Positions 36,954-47,700 of a stretch of DNA of 64,000 nt are shown here, in pieces. The notes under the pieces were generated by a model, which searched no databases, was not told the origin of the DNA, and saw only the letters and a program-made list of their open reading frames with translations. A program made the position numbers and the translations under genes. The DNA comes from Paludibaculum sp. (lineage in GTDB: Bacteria > Acidobacteriota > Terriglobia > Bryobacterales > Bryobacteraceae), in NCBI GenBank assembly GCA_029973955.1, contig JARKQJ010000053.1:1-64000 (forward strand), given 5' to 3'. The number at the start of each line of letters is the position of its first letter. Position 1 is the first letter of the stretch.

Positions 36954-37829
36954 GTGAGCAGAGTGTTAAACTCGGATTTGACCGTTGCTCCTCCATTCAG
37001 TTCTCAGGCCAGTTCTCAGATTGGTTCCGAAATTCGACCTGAGACCCGCTCGACGGACAACGCGATCGCATCAAAGCCGCGCGTCTGCGCCGTCAGTTAC
37101 TTAAACACAAGCCCACTCGTCTGGGGTGCGCTCCATGGACCACAAAAAGGCAAGCTGGACCTCAGCTTCGCCATTCCTTCGATCTGTGCGGACCGGGTGG
37201 TCAACGGCGACGCCGACGCAGGGCTCGTACCGATCATTGAAGTAGACCGGCACGGACTGAATGTGGTTTCAGATGTTTGCATTGCGTGCCGTGGAGACGT
37301 CCGCAGCATCTATCTCATATCGGCCAAGAGCTGGGAGGACGTTAGAACTCTGGCCGTGGACGCCGGGTCGCGGACATCCGTGCAACTGGCCCGGATCATT
37401 CTGCAGCATCGCTACGGAGTGAGACCGGAGCTGGAGGTGATGGAGCCCGACTTGCCCCGAATGCTGGAGCATGCCGATGCGGCGCTCCTGATCGGGGACG
37501 CGGCGCTGGCAGTCGATCCGTCCGAGATCTCCATTCCGCTCATGGATCTGGGAAGGGAGTGGGTGGACTGGACCGGCTTACCGATGGTTTTCGCCGTGTG
37601 GGCCGGACGGGACGCGGCGCAGTGGCCCGATCTGGGGCCGCTTCTGGAGGAGTCCAGGCAGTACGGACTAGGGGAACTGGACGCTATCATAAAGATTGAA
37701 GCGGAGCGCAGAGGGTTCAGCGAGGAACTGGTGCACCAGTATCTGACGCGCAACGTCTGGTTCCATCTGGGTCCGGAAGAACGGCAAGGGATGCAGTTGT
37801 ACCTGGACTACGCGCGGCGGTTGGCGTAG
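36954..37829 (+). CDS. mqnA: Chorismate dehydratase MqnA (futalosine pathway)
   Basis: A 291-aa protein of the MqnA/MqnD periplasmic-binding-like fold. Conserved parts are VSYLNTSPLVWGAL (~48), SFAIPSICADRVVNGDADAGLVPIIE (~70-95, shown in part), RTLAVDAGSRTSVQLAR and LLIGDAALAV. MqnA converts chorismate to 3-enolpyruvylbenzoate, the first step of menaquinone synthesis by the futalosine route. GTG at 36954 leaves ~42 residues before the fold, so a later start is possible. mqnC follows after 29 bp. Confidence 0.88.
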   Translation: MSRVLNSDLTVAPPFSSQASSQIGSEIRPETRSTDNAIASKPRVCAVSYLNTSPLVWGALHGPQKGKLDLSFAIPSICADRVVNGDADAGLVPIIEVDRHGLNVVSDVCIACRGDVRSIYLISAKSWEDVRTLAVDAGSRTSVQLARIILQHRYGVRPELEVMEPDLPRMLEHADAALLIGDAALAVDPSEISIPLMDLGREWVDWTGLPMVFAVWAGRDAAQWPDLGPLLEESRQYGLGELDAIIKIEAERRGFSEELVHQYLTRNVWFHLGPEERQGMQLYLDYARRLA

Positions 37830-37858
37830 GCCGGCAAGGCGAACGGAGAGTACAAGCG

Positions 37859-38893
37859 ATGATGACGCAGCAGGAAGCGGTGGATCTGTTTCAAAGCGAC
37901 GACCTGATCGGGATCGGCATGGCGGCGGACGCCATGCGGAGAAAGCTCCATCCCGAGGGCGTGGTCACCTACATCATCGACCGCAACATCAACTACACGA
38001 ACTTCTGCACGGAGTACTGCAGCTTCTGCGCCTTCTACCGTCCGATGGGGCACAAAGAGGGCTACGTTCTCGACACGGAGACGATCTGCGAGAAGATCCG
38101 CGAGACGGTGGAACTGGGCGGGACGGGCGTGCTGATGCAGGGGGGGCTAAACCCCGACCTGAAGATCGAGTGGTATGAAGACCTGTTGAAGGCGGTAAAG
38201 AAGCGGTTCCCGCAGGTGTGGATGCACTGCTTCTCGGCGCCGGAGATCGGCTGCATCGCCGAGGTGAGCGGGCTCAGCCTGCGCGACACGATCGCGCGGC
38301 TGCGCGACGCCGGTCTGGATTCGATTCCCGGCGGTGGAGCGGAGATCCTGGATGACGACGTCAGGCAGCGAATCTCGCGGCTGAAGTGCAGCACGCAGGA
38401 ATGGGTGGACGTGCACGTCACGGCGCACAAACTGGGCATGCGAACCACGGCCACGATGATGTTCGGCTGCGGGGAGACGGTGGAGCAGCGTGTCCGCCAC
38501 CTGGAGGTGGTCCGGCGGATCCAGGAGGAGACCGGCGGCTTTACGGCCTTCATCCCGTGGTCGTTCCAGAAAGAGAATACGTCGCTGGGCCGCAACGTCA
38601 AGGACGAGGCCACGGGCGTTGAGTATTTAAAGACACTGGCGATTTCACGCCTGTACCTCGAGAACATCGTGAACGTGCAATCCTCCTGGGTGACGCAGGG
38701 ATTGAAGGTCTGCCAGGTGGGGCTGCGGTTTGGCGGCAACGACGTGGGCTCGATCATGATCGAGGAGAACGTCGTCAGCGCCGCCGGCGCCCGGAACCGC
38801 GCCAGCGAAGAGGAGCTGAGGCGCATCATCCGCGATGCGGGTTTCATCCCGAAGCAACGCGACTCTCTGTACCGGACCTACTATCTGAACTAG
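37859..38893 (+). CDS. mqnC: Cyclic dehypoxanthinyl futalosine synthase MqnC
   Basis: A 344-aa radical-SAM enzyme. The cluster motif CxxxCxxC is at Cys 50, 54 and 57 (NFCTEYCSFCAFY). Further family blocks are LMQGGLNPDLKIEWYEDLL, FSAPEI, DSIPGGGAEIL and FIPWSFQKENT. MqnC cyclises dehypoxanthine futalosine in the menaquinone futalosine pathway. With mqnA directly upstream, the two make a short pathway pair; mqnB and mqnD are not in the window. ATG with GGAGAG in front. It converges on the esterase gene three bases away. Confidence 0.93.
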   Translation: MMTQQEAVDLFQSDDLIGIGMAADAMRRKLHPEGVVTYIIDRNINYTNFCTEYCSFCAFYRPMGHKEGYVLDTETICEKIRETVELGGTGVLMQGGLNPDLKIEWYEDLLKAVKKRFPQVWMHCFSAPEIGCIAEVSGLSLRDTIARLRDAGLDSIPGGGAEILDDDVRQRISRLKCSTQEWVDVHVTAHKLGMRTTATMMFGCGETVEQRVRHLEVVRRIQEETGGFTAFIPWSFQKENTSLGRNVKDEATGVEYLKTLAISRLYLENIVNVQSSWVTQGLKVCQVGLRFGGNDVGSIMIEENVVSAAGARNRASEEELRRIIRDAGFIPKQRDSLYRTYYLN

Positions 38894-38896
38894 CGG

Positions 38897-40579
38897 CTAA
38901 CGGGCGCCGATCAGGCGCACGGCGGCGGAGGCTCCACCGGCCCGCTGCAGGCCGGGCACGAAGAAGACGGAAGCCAGCTGCTCATCGGAAGCATCGAACT
39001 CGCCGGGCTTCGCTTCGAAGCGCACGGGTTGTCCGGCCATCGCTGCCGCGAACAGCGCCCACCAACGGGCCTTGCCTTCGGCCTGAATCTCAATGGCGCC
39101 GGGCTTGCGCGCGGAGAGGATCGAGATGGCGGCGAGCACGTCCGACGTACGGGCCGCGTCATCGCTCGGATTGAAAGTAAGGAAGTGCTTGTGCGAGCGG
39201 TCGCGCGGAGCCTGGGCTGCGCCGGTCTGGAACGCATCCACCAGCAGCACGGCCCGTCCGTCGGCGACCAGCTTCTTGACGGCGGGCGACTCCGCGGCGG
39301 CCGCCATTCCCTCCGGATGGACGTAGAGCACGGCGGGGCCGGCACCGTCGATGAACCGGGTGGGGATCTCCGCGCCGGAAGGCTGCGCGGCGACGGCGAA
39401 GGTGGTCCGCAAGAGGGTACGGCTCTGGGCGGCGGTGAGCGCCAGCGACTGGCGGCGCGCCGCGGATTTCCAATCTTCGAACAACTGCGGAAAGGTCCGC
39501 GCGTGGGCGGGCAGGGCCCGGCCGTGGAAGACCAGCATGTCCTGGAGCTGCTCCACCCTGACGCCGCGCTCCTTGAACGGCGGCGCATCCGGCAGGAGTT
39601 GCCGGCGGAGGAAATCGTAAACCGCCTGACGGCTGTCCTGGTTGTAGTTGTGAGGCGCCTCAAACTGGACGGTCTCCACGAGATCGGCCTTGCCGTACAG
39701 CGCCCACGCCTGCTTCAGCGCCGGATACTCCACGCGGGGCACGTTCCTGGTCCAATCGCCGGTGGCGGCCACGGCGAGCATGGGGCGCGGCGCCATCATG
39801 GCGCCAACTTCAATGTTGTTGGTGGCGATGCGCAGCCCGGGCGCGTTTTCGCAGACGCAGCCGCCCTGCATGATGCCGCTGATCATGTTGACGGGCGCGG
39901 AGACGCGGATGCGCTGGTCGATCGCGGTGAGCAGAAACGTCTGGGTGCCGCCGCCGGATGCGCCGGTCATGGCCAGCTTCTGGGGATCGACGTCCGGGAG
40001 AGACTCCAGATAATCGGCCACCCGCACGGAATTCCAGAGCTGGAGTCCAAGCGGAGTGAAGCTCCAAAGCTGGTGGACAGGACTGGAAAAGTCATGCGGC
40101 GTCTGCGCCGTGTCGTTGTAGCCAACCATGTCGTAGGCGAAGACGACGAAGCCATTGCGGGCAAGATTGATGGCCAGCGTCGGCGTGGAGCAGAGCTGTT
40201 GATTCTCAAGCCGGCCGTACTCCCAGTGCCCATGGGGGTGCAGGACGGCCGGATGCCGCCCGGCCGCCTTGGGCCGGTAGAGGTTCCCGCCCAGCCAGTA
40301 ACCAGGCAGGGTCTCCAGCGCCACCTTTTCGATGGTGTAACCATCGCGTTCCAAACGGCCGGTGACGATCGGGTTGAGCGGGCTTTTCACCGGCATCGGA
40401 TCGAGACCCGCGGCAGCGAGAATCTGCGAACGTAATTGGGCTTTGCGCGCCTCCCATTTCGGCAGCGTGCCCGGCGCGCTGAACGTGCAGGGAGTGTTCG
40501 TATCCGGAGTGGAAGTGTTGCGGCGGTCAGCCCCGGCCAATGCCAGGGCGAAGAGCAGAATGCAGGAGATAAGGCGCAT
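38897..40579 (-). CDS. Secreted alpha/beta-hydrolase, acetyl-xylan-esterase-like
   Basis: A 560-aa protein with a signal peptide (RLISCILLFALALAGA). The alpha/beta-hydrolase core shows HPAVLHPHGHWEYGRLE, FAYDMVGYNDT, the nucleophile elbow GASGGGTQTFLL and a late EAPHNYNQ. The rest (~380-540) looks like a second hydrolase-like half (ILYVHPEG-like PAVLYVHPEGM, then AAISILSARKPGA) with little catalytic signature. It fits multi-domain acetyl esterases acting on plant glycans. It lies near a GH95-like gene. Substrate unknown. Confidence 0.8.
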   Translation of the reverse strand: MRLISCILLFALALAGADRRNTSTPDTNTPCTFSAPGTLPKWEARKAQLRSQILAAAGLDPMPVKSPLNPIVTGRLERDGYTIEKVALETLPGYWLGGNLYRPKAAGRHPAVLHPHGHWEYGRLENQQLCSTPTLAINLARNGFVVFAYDMVGYNDTAQTPHDFSSPVHQLWSFTPLGLQLWNSVRVADYLESLPDVDPQKLAMTGASGGGTQTFLLTAIDQRIRVSAPVNMISGIMQGGCVCENAPGLRIATNNIEVGAMMAPRPMLAVAATGDWTRNVPRVEYPALKQAWALYGKADLVETVQFEAPHNYNQDSRQAVYDFLRRQLLPDAPPFKERGVRVEQLQDMLVFHGRALPAHARTFPQLFEDWKSAARRQSLALTAAQSRTLLRTTFAVAAQPSGAEIPTRFIDGAGPAVLYVHPEGMAAAAESPAVKKLVADGRAVLLVDAFQTGAAQAPRDRSHKHFLTFNPSDDAARTSDVLAAISILSARKPGAIEIQAEGKARWWALFAAAMAGQPVRFEAKPGEFDASDEQLASVFFVPGLQRAGGASAAVRLIGAR

Positions 40580-40641
40580 GGGTAACAGCCTGCGAACCAG
40601 GCGCCCTACATCGTATCAATCTGCTTCATGCATCGGCTGAC

Positions 40642-40983
40642 TCAGGCATCGGGAGGCAACTGGCTGCGTCGGCGGAGGTCGTAGAACTGAAGGCGGCAGT
40701 ATGCGCAATAGAGGATGGGCGCGCCCAGCCAACGCTGCATCATGCTGAGGGGATTCCTGTAGAGGTGCTCGATGTGATCGCGCTTGCCCAGTTTCTTGAG
40801 CCGGGGATTCGAGCAGCGCGGACATCGGGCGGTCAGCGAGAGAACGGGATAGACCACGACCTGGGAAACCTGCTCCTCGTGGCCGCACTCGGGGCAGCAA
40901 TAGACGGCGGCGTGGAACAAACGCTCCCACAGTCCACGCCGGCGGCGCCTCATTCTCGGGTGTTGGCACGTCGGGCAGATCAT
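40642..40983 (-). CDS. Multi-zinc-ribbon hypothetical protein, 113 aa
   Basis: A small basic protein with four CxxC pairs: Cys 3/6, 30/33, 54/57 and 93/96. These would bind two zinc ions. A basic patch (MRRRRRGLWER) follows the first pair. Nothing resembles a known enzyme; a nucleic-acid or membrane-surface role is possible. No strong ribosome-binding site is visible. Confidence 0.62.
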   Translation of the reverse strand: MICPTCQHPRMRRRRRGLWERLFHAAVYCCPECGHEEQVSQVVVYPVLSLTARCPRCSNPRLKKLGKRDHIEHLYRNPLSMMQRWLGAPILYCAYCRLQFYDLRRRSQLPPDA

Positions 40984-41085
40984 CGTAAGAACTGAGACTG
41001 ACGGTCCTTCTTAGTTTCTCGCATCTCTTTCGATAGTGGCGCCTATCCTGCGTCCCGGCCGCCGTCAAGCGCGGCCGGCGATGCA

Positions 41086-43557
41086 CTACTGGGATTTCAC
41101 CTCATAGAGGGCGCCGGGCTTCGTCTTCCATTCAGCCACGCCATCGCGGACTTCCGGAGTTAAGAGTGTACCCGAAGCACGCTCCACGACGCGCACCCCG
41201 CCTGATTTCCACGGCAGGGCCAGACGGATCCGAGAGCCGCGCTCGCTGGTAATGGCGAGAGATTGGACGGCCTTGCCATCCCAGGAAGCGGAGACCAGAA
41301 ACGCTCCGGCGGCGCGGAGATTGCGGAAACTGGCCGGCCCCAGCCTGGTGGTGTTCGGGAAGATCCGCAGGACGCCGTCATAGCTCTGCAGCATGCACTC
41401 ATTGAGCACGGCGGGCAGCGAGAGGTTCTCGGTCCAGACGCCCATGCGCATCATGAAGTCGTAGTTGGTTTCGTCGCGATAGCGGCCGAGGGCCTGGCGA
41501 ACGCGGTCGTTGGCCATGCCGAGAGGGGTGAGGCAGTAGCGAACTTCGCGCTTGAACCAGTCCAGGTCCAGCATGGCCAGACGGGCGCGGACCAGCGGCT
41601 GCCAGACGAGGTCGTTGCCGCCCTCCAGCCGCACCAGGCGGGCCGTGCGGCGGGCCAACTCCAGAGTCTCGGGCGCTGAACCCAACCCCACGCGCTCCGC
41701 CGGGAAAACCGGGGAGAGAGTGACGGGCACGTTGTAGACCCACTCGTGCGGGGCATTCTCGATATCCAGCCACACCTTCCCATAGGGGCCTTCTCCGGCG
41801 GGATAGGGCGCCAGGTTGCGGCAGATCTCATCCCACTTGGGGCGCAACGCGGCGTCGGCGCCAAGGACCTTCGACGCCTCCAGCATGGCTTCCAGCAGGA
41901 ATTGGATCAGGGCGATATCGATGATGCAGTTCCTGTTCAGGCGGAAATCGACGGTAGCGCCCCAGTTCTCCGGAGAGACCGTGGGCCAGACGTGGTACTT
42001 GCCATCCTGCTCCTTCTTGACGAAGGCGACGAGGAAATCCGTGGCGGCGCGGAGGATGGGATAGACACGCTGCAGATAGTCGCGGTCGAGTGTGTAGAGG
42101 TATTGCCACCACAGGCTCTGGACGGTCCAGGGGGTTTCGCAGATCTCATAGCCCCACGGCGGCGCCGGATAGGGATTCACGCTGCTTGGCACGGGATAAG
42201 CGGAGTGCGGGAAGTACGCCCCGGGCAGGCCGAATTGGACCCGCGCATTCCATTCCGCCATCGGCATGAGCTGCTCCACGAGCTTGGTGTATGGCTCGTG
42301 CTGTTCGACGTGATTGGAAGAGAAGACGCCCCACCACACTTGCTGCGTGTTGTAGTTCATGTGGTAGTCGCCATGCCAGGCGGTGCCGATCTTGCCGCTG
42401 CTCCAATTGCCGAACAGACCGGGGGCGGTTTTGCCGGGCTTCAGGCAACAGGCAAGGAAATACTGGTTGCGATACCAGATGGACTCCAACTCCCGGTCCT
42501 GGAACTCCACGGCCGAGGGCGCCCAGAACCGGCCCCAGGAGGCGGCCGAGCTATTTCGCAGAGTGGCGGTTGGCTGCGCGGCCCAATCCGTGGCGCTGGA
42601 ACGGGCCTGAGCCACGGAATCGGCGGAGTCGAGCGGGGTAAACAAGGCGACGTCGAGGCGCAAGGGTTGCACGGCGGACGACTTCAGGAGGGCGCGGTGG
42701 CGGCGCGCATCAACTGGATCGGCCCGCCACGAACCCGAGAGGACGCCATGGATAGCGAAGTTCCTGTCCTTGGGACTGGCCGGTGGATTGGGTTGCGCTT
42801 CCGTGGGCGCGGTGGCGGGGAACTGCTGGTAGCCGGAGTAACTGGCCGCGCCGGTGGCGAGCTCAGGCTGCGGCAGCTTCGCCTCAGCGTCCCAGTTCAT
42901 CTGGTAAGCCACGGACTGCACAGGCGAGGGCGCGTCGCTGGTGACGCTGATGTGATTGAGATCGCGGCTGACGAAGACCTGCAGGGCCAAGGGTTTCCGC
43001 TGGCCGCGCAGATTGTCATATTCCAGTGAGATCGTGAGCACGCCGGTGGCAAGGTCCAACTCCTGGCGCAGAAGGCGGACCTGGCGTGAGTCCCAATGCA
43101 GCCAGATGGTGCCGCAAGGCCAGGGGCGCGGCCAGGGTTTCCGATAGGACGCCTGGGTCTTCACGGCATAGTCGCGGAAGAAATCGATGTTGGACTCGAG
43201 ATAAGTCATCTCCGGCTTGCCCTGCCGCTTGGCCTCTTCGCCGGCCCGTTTCCAAAGGTCGAGCACCTCGGGAAATGACTTCATCTCGCGGATGTGTTCT
43301 TCACTGACGCGGATGTCCCAGGCGTCGCCTTTCCCGATGTGCAGCCCCAGAGCGTCGGGCCGCACGGTGACGCACACGCCGATGTCCCCGTTGCCCAGCA
43401 GGATCCCTTCAAAGAAATCCGGCGTGGGCTGCAGGCGCACGAGATTATGGCGGCGTGCGATGGCGGCGGCGTCGAGCGCGGTTTGCGATGCGGGAGCCGC
43501 GGCGCCGGTGGCCGCAAGGGCGGACGATTGGAGGAAGGAGCGGCGCGAATGGGACAT
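41086..43557 (-). CDS. GH95-like secreted glycoside hydrolase (alpha-L-fucosidase type)
   Basis: An 823-aa enzyme with a twin-arginine signal (HSRRSFLQSSALAATGAAAPA). The catalytic part has the GH95 block NWSSGKIGTAWHGDYHMNYN, then QQVWWGVF, and the later LQSYDGVLRIFPNTT. It starts with the GH95-type beta-sandwich (LLGNGDIGVCVTVRPDALGL). Characterised GH95 members remove alpha-1,2-fucose or galactose from glycans. The ATG at 43557 directly begins the Tat signal; an in-frame ATG at 43572 is possible. Specificity is not readable. Confidence 0.83.
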   Translation of the reverse strand: MSHSRRSFLQSSALAATGAAAPASQTALDAAAIARRHNLVRLQPTPDFFEGILLGNGDIGVCVTVRPDALGLHIGKGDAWDIRVSEEHIREMKSFPEVLDLWKRAGEEAKRQGKPEMTYLESNIDFFRDYAVKTQASYRKPWPRPWPCGTIWLHWDSRQVRLLRQELDLATGVLTISLEYDNLRGQRKPLALQVFVSRDLNHISVTSDAPSPVQSVAYQMNWDAEAKLPQPELATGAASYSGYQQFPATAPTEAQPNPPASPKDRNFAIHGVLSGSWRADPVDARRHRALLKSSAVQPLRLDVALFTPLDSADSVAQARSSATDWAAQPTATLRNSSAASWGRFWAPSAVEFQDRELESIWYRNQYFLACCLKPGKTAPGLFGNWSSGKIGTAWHGDYHMNYNTQQVWWGVFSSNHVEQHEPYTKLVEQLMPMAEWNARVQFGLPGAYFPHSAYPVPSSVNPYPAPPWGYEICETPWTVQSLWWQYLYTLDRDYLQRVYPILRAATDFLVAFVKKEQDGKYHVWPTVSPENWGATVDFRLNRNCIIDIALIQFLLEAMLEASKVLGADAALRPKWDEICRNLAPYPAGEGPYGKVWLDIENAPHEWVYNVPVTLSPVFPAERVGLGSAPETLELARRTARLVRLEGGNDLVWQPLVRARLAMLDLDWFKREVRYCLTPLGMANDRVRQALGRYRDETNYDFMMRMGVWTENLSLPAVLNECMLQSYDGVLRIFPNTTRLGPASFRNLRAAGAFLVSASWDGKAVQSLAITSERGSRIRLALPWKSGGVRVVERASGTLLTPEVRDGVAEWKTKPGALYEVKSQ

Positions 43558-43995
43558 GACAGTCCAAATCATGTCAGATCCCGCGTCCATGCGCAGGGGC
43601 GGCTCCCGCCTTCGGGGCGAGACGCAACGGGTCGCCAGGGTTGATACCGCTGAAGGTACTCGACCACTGATCGCCACTCGTGCCACCCGGCCAGTCAGGC
43701 CACCATCAGGCCTTCTTGCCCGAATCTGCCTGGACCGGATTCCCGCGACGATTGCGCAGTAGTCCCGCTCCGGCAGGCCCACCCCCGGAATCTACCAGCC
43801 TGAGGGAGCCAATGCCCGGCTCGGGCGGATTGAAGCCCCCGCGAACAAACGCACAGAAGAGTGGACCGGCCTACTCAGTCCGAGGGTGGCTGTCACCCTA
43901 GCCCTACAGTCCCATTCGCCCTACGCCGATATTAGGGCATACGACCGAGCCTGGCTCTGTATTAAGGGGACTTCACCCCACCGGAGTAGTTTGAA
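43558..43995. other. 438-bp gene-free region upstream of the PEP-CTERM operon
   Basis: No credible gene is seen between the GH95-like start and the PEP-CTERM gene. The left part holds the GH95 promoter region. Near 43882 a small GGGTG/CACCC hairpin occurs. No convincing sigma-70 or sigma-54 promoter, and no known riboswitch, was found. Confidence 0.6.
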
Positions 43996-44727
43996 GTGCA
44001 AAGACCGAATCCATTCCTGTTTTCAGCAATCCTGCTGGCAAGCCTGACGCCCTCCTTGCTTGCGGAGGATTTTGACCTATCTGCCGTCATCCGGGCCGGG
44101 GCCAACTCTGGTGGCTGGGATTTCGCCGTGGGTCCGGCAGGTGACGCCAGCAGCAATTCAAGAAGCTTGTCGCCCTATTACGGAAACAACTATCAACACG
44201 CGTTTCAGATCGGATACCTGAGTTCAACCAACTCGGCATATCTCAGGCTACAGACGAGGAATGGCCAATGGCGCGAGGTGACCTATGCGCCTGGTGGCGT
44301 GGGGCTGGGCGCCGGCTCCATCTGGACGATTCCAGCCACGGACCTGTACGTCACGGCGGAAGGGAAAGCCGTGCCGACAAGTGTCACGGTGAGCAGCCTG
44401 GCACTGGGCCCGGGCTTGACCGTCCTCAATCCGTTGAGTACAACCTTGGCCGCGTCGCAGCAGGGCTCTACTGTAACGCAAAGCAGTCCGAACCCGGTCA
44501 TGTTCCAGACCACCGGCAACGGCGACTGGGTGGTCAGTGGCCTGATTGCCTTCACCGGGTTATCCAGTTACGCGCCGGGAGGCGCAAACGGAGATCAACT
44601 GAGATTCGGATTCAGCGCCTTCGGAACCAGCACGCCGGAGCCGGCCACCGCCGCGACTCTGGCTGCCGGGGCTCTCCTGCTGGCGGCGGGCGCAGCGATC
44701 CGCAAACGAACGGCAGCGAGGGACTAG
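43996..44727 (+). CDS. PEP-CTERM-sorted secreted protein
   Basis: A 243-aa protein with an N-terminal signal (NPFLFSAILLASLTPSLLA). The C-terminus is a PEP-CTERM sorting tail: TPEPATA, a hydrophobic helix (LAAGALLLAAGAA) and a basic end (RKRTAAR). Such proteins are processed by an exosortase (EpsH/XrtA family) during export. The body is low-complexity and rich in Ser, Gly and Asn, so it is probably a structural or matrix protein. GTG at 43996 with GGAG upstream. It is the first gene of the operon with the Wzz-like gene five bases on. Confidence 0.82.
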   Translation: MQRPNPFLFSAILLASLTPSLLAEDFDLSAVIRAGANSGGWDFAVGPAGDASSNSRSLSPYYGNNYQHAFQIGYLSSTNSAYLRLQTRNGQWREVTYAPGGVGLGAGSIWTIPATDLYVTAEGKAVPTSVTVSSLALGPGLTVLNPLSTTLAASQQGSTVTQSSPNPVMFQTTGNGDWVVSGLIAFTGLSSYAPGGANGDQLRFGFSAFGTSTPEPATAATLAAGALLLAAGAAIRKRTAARD

Positions 44728-44731
44728 CGGT

Positions 44732-47700
44732 ATGACCATGCCCACTAATCCACGCTTTGCGGATTACCTGGCTGTCCTATCCATGAGCGATTACCTGGGC
44801 TCGCTGCGGAGGCGTTGGGGATGGGTGGCCCTGTGCGCCTTGCTGGGGCTGGCGGGCGCGGCGGTCTATTGCCGCTTCTACCCGGATCAATACGTATCAC
44901 GCACGATCATCCGGTTCATTCCGCAGCAGGTACCCGAGCGCTACGTCCAGTCCAATGAGACGATGGTCGCCGAGCAGCGGGCGAATGCTCTGTCGCAGAC
45001 GCTGTCGAGCACGCTGACCGCCCGCAAGCTGATCCAGGGCATCGGGCTGTACCCCGAACTGAGGCGGTTCTTCACCGCGGCCGACCTGGTGGAGCGATTC
45101 CAGAGAGACATCCGGGTGACGAGCACGGGCTACCAGGGCTCTTCCGGACGAAGCATCCCGTCCGTGGAGATCTCGTTCCGGAGTTCGGATCCGGAGAAGG
45201 CCAAGCGCGTAACTCAGCAACTTCTGGAGATGGTCTACGAAACCAACCGGCGATATAGAGGCGACGAGTCGCTGGGCACCACGGACTTCCTGAACTCACA
45301 GTTGCAGTCCACCCGGAAGCAGTTGGAGGAACTGGAGGCAAAGCTCGGCGAGGCCGGCGGACAGGACCGGATCGGCGGGGATCACCAGTGGGCGCTGAAG
45401 GTGGAGAACCTGCACAGCCTGGAGAGCCGGCTGGGGCAGGTCCAATCGAGCTTGAGGAGCCTGCGCCAGGAGCGGGATGAGCGGCATCAGGAGATTCGCG
45501 ACGCGGAGCTGCAGTTGCAGCGGATTCCGGCCAACATCAACATCGACACGGAACCGCCCAGCGTGGAGCTGCTGAGAATTCGGGAATGGATGCATGACGC
45601 CGCGGTGAATGTGCAGCAACTGAAGGAACGCTACCGCCCGAATCATCCGGACCTGCTGGTGGCCGAGACCGCCGAAGCGAAGCTGAAGGAAGAAGCGCGG
45701 CTGCAGCAGGCCAAAGACGTGGAGATGTTGAGAAACCGGCAGAGCCGGGCGCTGCAGGAGAGTCTGGAATCCCTCAGGGGCCGCCTGAATTCGCTGGACA
45801 CGATCATTCGTGCCCGGGAGCTCGACGAGACCCGCCTGTCGAGGCAGGCCCAGGAGGTGCGCGCAAGCACCATCAGCACTCCGGACGAGGACACAGAGTA
45901 CTTGCGGCTCTCGCGTGAGTATTACGCGATGAAGGAGTTCTACCAGACACTTCAACGGCGACTGGAGGAGTCGCGTCTGTCAACGGACATGGAACGGCTG
46001 GGCCGGGGTGAAGTCATCGAAACTGTGGAACCGCCCACCACTCCACCGTCGGCGGAGCAGCCGGTGCAGGCCGCCAAACTGGCGTTCGGCCTGCTTGGCG
46101 GACTCTCCGCGGGACTGCTCATCCTGTTCCTGGTCCTGTCGTGTGAGCCGCGAGTATCTACGGAAACGCACCTGCAGCTCTGGCAGGGCGCCACTCTGCT
46201 TGCGGAGATTCCGGGAGAGGCGGCCCCGCGGCGCCGCCGCCTGATGCGGCTCTCCGCGGGCACTTTGACGCTGCTCGCCCTTCTCCTGTTCACCCAGGGG
46301 TGCAGCCGCTTCGGCGCTCACTCCCGGGAGCACTACTTGCAGAGAGGCGACCAGGCACTGGCGCGGCGCGACTACCGGGCGGCGATCCTGGAATACCGGC
46401 GGGCGCTCAAACAGGATCAGCGCTACGGGCTGGCCCATGACAAACTGGCGGCGGTGCTGACGAGCATCGGTGAGGCGGAAGAGGCTTACCCGAACCTGCT
46501 GCGCGCCGCCGAGTTGCTGCCCGCCAGGCAGGACATCCACCTGCGCCTGGCTGATTACATTCACCGAGTCTATCTCGGAGATCCAGCCAGGCCCAGAATG
46601 GCGCTGCGCGAGATTGAGGACATCGCCGCGAAGTTGCTCGCCCGTTGGCCGGGCGAGCCGGCGGGTTACCGTTACCAGGCGTTCGTGCTGCTGGAAAGGA
46701 ACCGCCCCGACGAGGCGATGGCGGTGCTCCACGGCGCCATGAGCAGGATCGGCTCGAATCCGTCCCTGATCTGCGACCTGGCCTCCATCTACTACAGACG
46801 GCAGCAGCTCGACGAATCCCAGAAACTACTGGAGAGCCTGGTGTGGTCTCAAACGGCTTACGAGCCGGCCTACGACCTGCTTTACCTCCAGATGATGGCG
46901 CGGCGGCGCGTGGATGAGGCCGGCGCGGTGATGAAAGCCAAGTGGCACTTGACCGGCAAACTGGATTCCGGTTTGCAGTACGCAGCACACCTCCACTCCA
47001 CGGCCGGCATCAAGGCGGCCGCCAACCTGATGACGGAACTGGCGGCGCAAGCCGCGGCCGAATCGGAGGGCGACGCCAGGATCGGAGATTTCTGGCTCAA
47101 TCGTGGGGAGAAGGACCGGGCACGCAACGCGTACAACCATGGCCTGGAGACGCAGCCCTCCGCCCGCGGCCTGTACGTCGGCCGGCTGACGGAACTGAAG
47201 ATCTCGGAGAACCGCCGCGATGAGGCGAAGGCCCTCCTTGCCGAGGAGATCCGCAAGTCGCCGCGGGACCTGACCTTGAGCGCTTACCGGGCCGCGCTGG
47301 AGGTGGATTCGGATGCGCCGTCCGAGCAGACCAGGGCCAGGCTGGAGTTGGAATCGATCCTGATGCGCATGCCGCAATCGGCGTTCGTCCGGTATCACCT
47401 GGGACGGGCGTACCTGCGCGTGGGCGAAACAATGAAGGCAGCCGACCACCTGGAACACTGCGTGCGGCTGGACCCCAACTACGCCCCCGGCTGGCTGGCC
47501 CTGGCGGAGACCGACTTTGTGCACGGCAATGTCCACAGAGCCGAAACCCGCGTGGATGGCGTGCTGGCCAGAGCCCCCAGCCATCCCGGTGGACTGCTGA
47601 TGAAAGCACGCATGCAAAAGGCGGAAGGCCGCCTGGAGGAAGCGGAAGTCAGCTTGCGCGCCGCCGGCAAGGCCGGTTTGAACCGCAACGAACTCGTGCT

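Noticed and set aside
43900..43995. Sigma-54 promoter before the PEP-CTERM gene
   Set aside because: A TGGC is present at 43950 but no GC element lies at the right distance.
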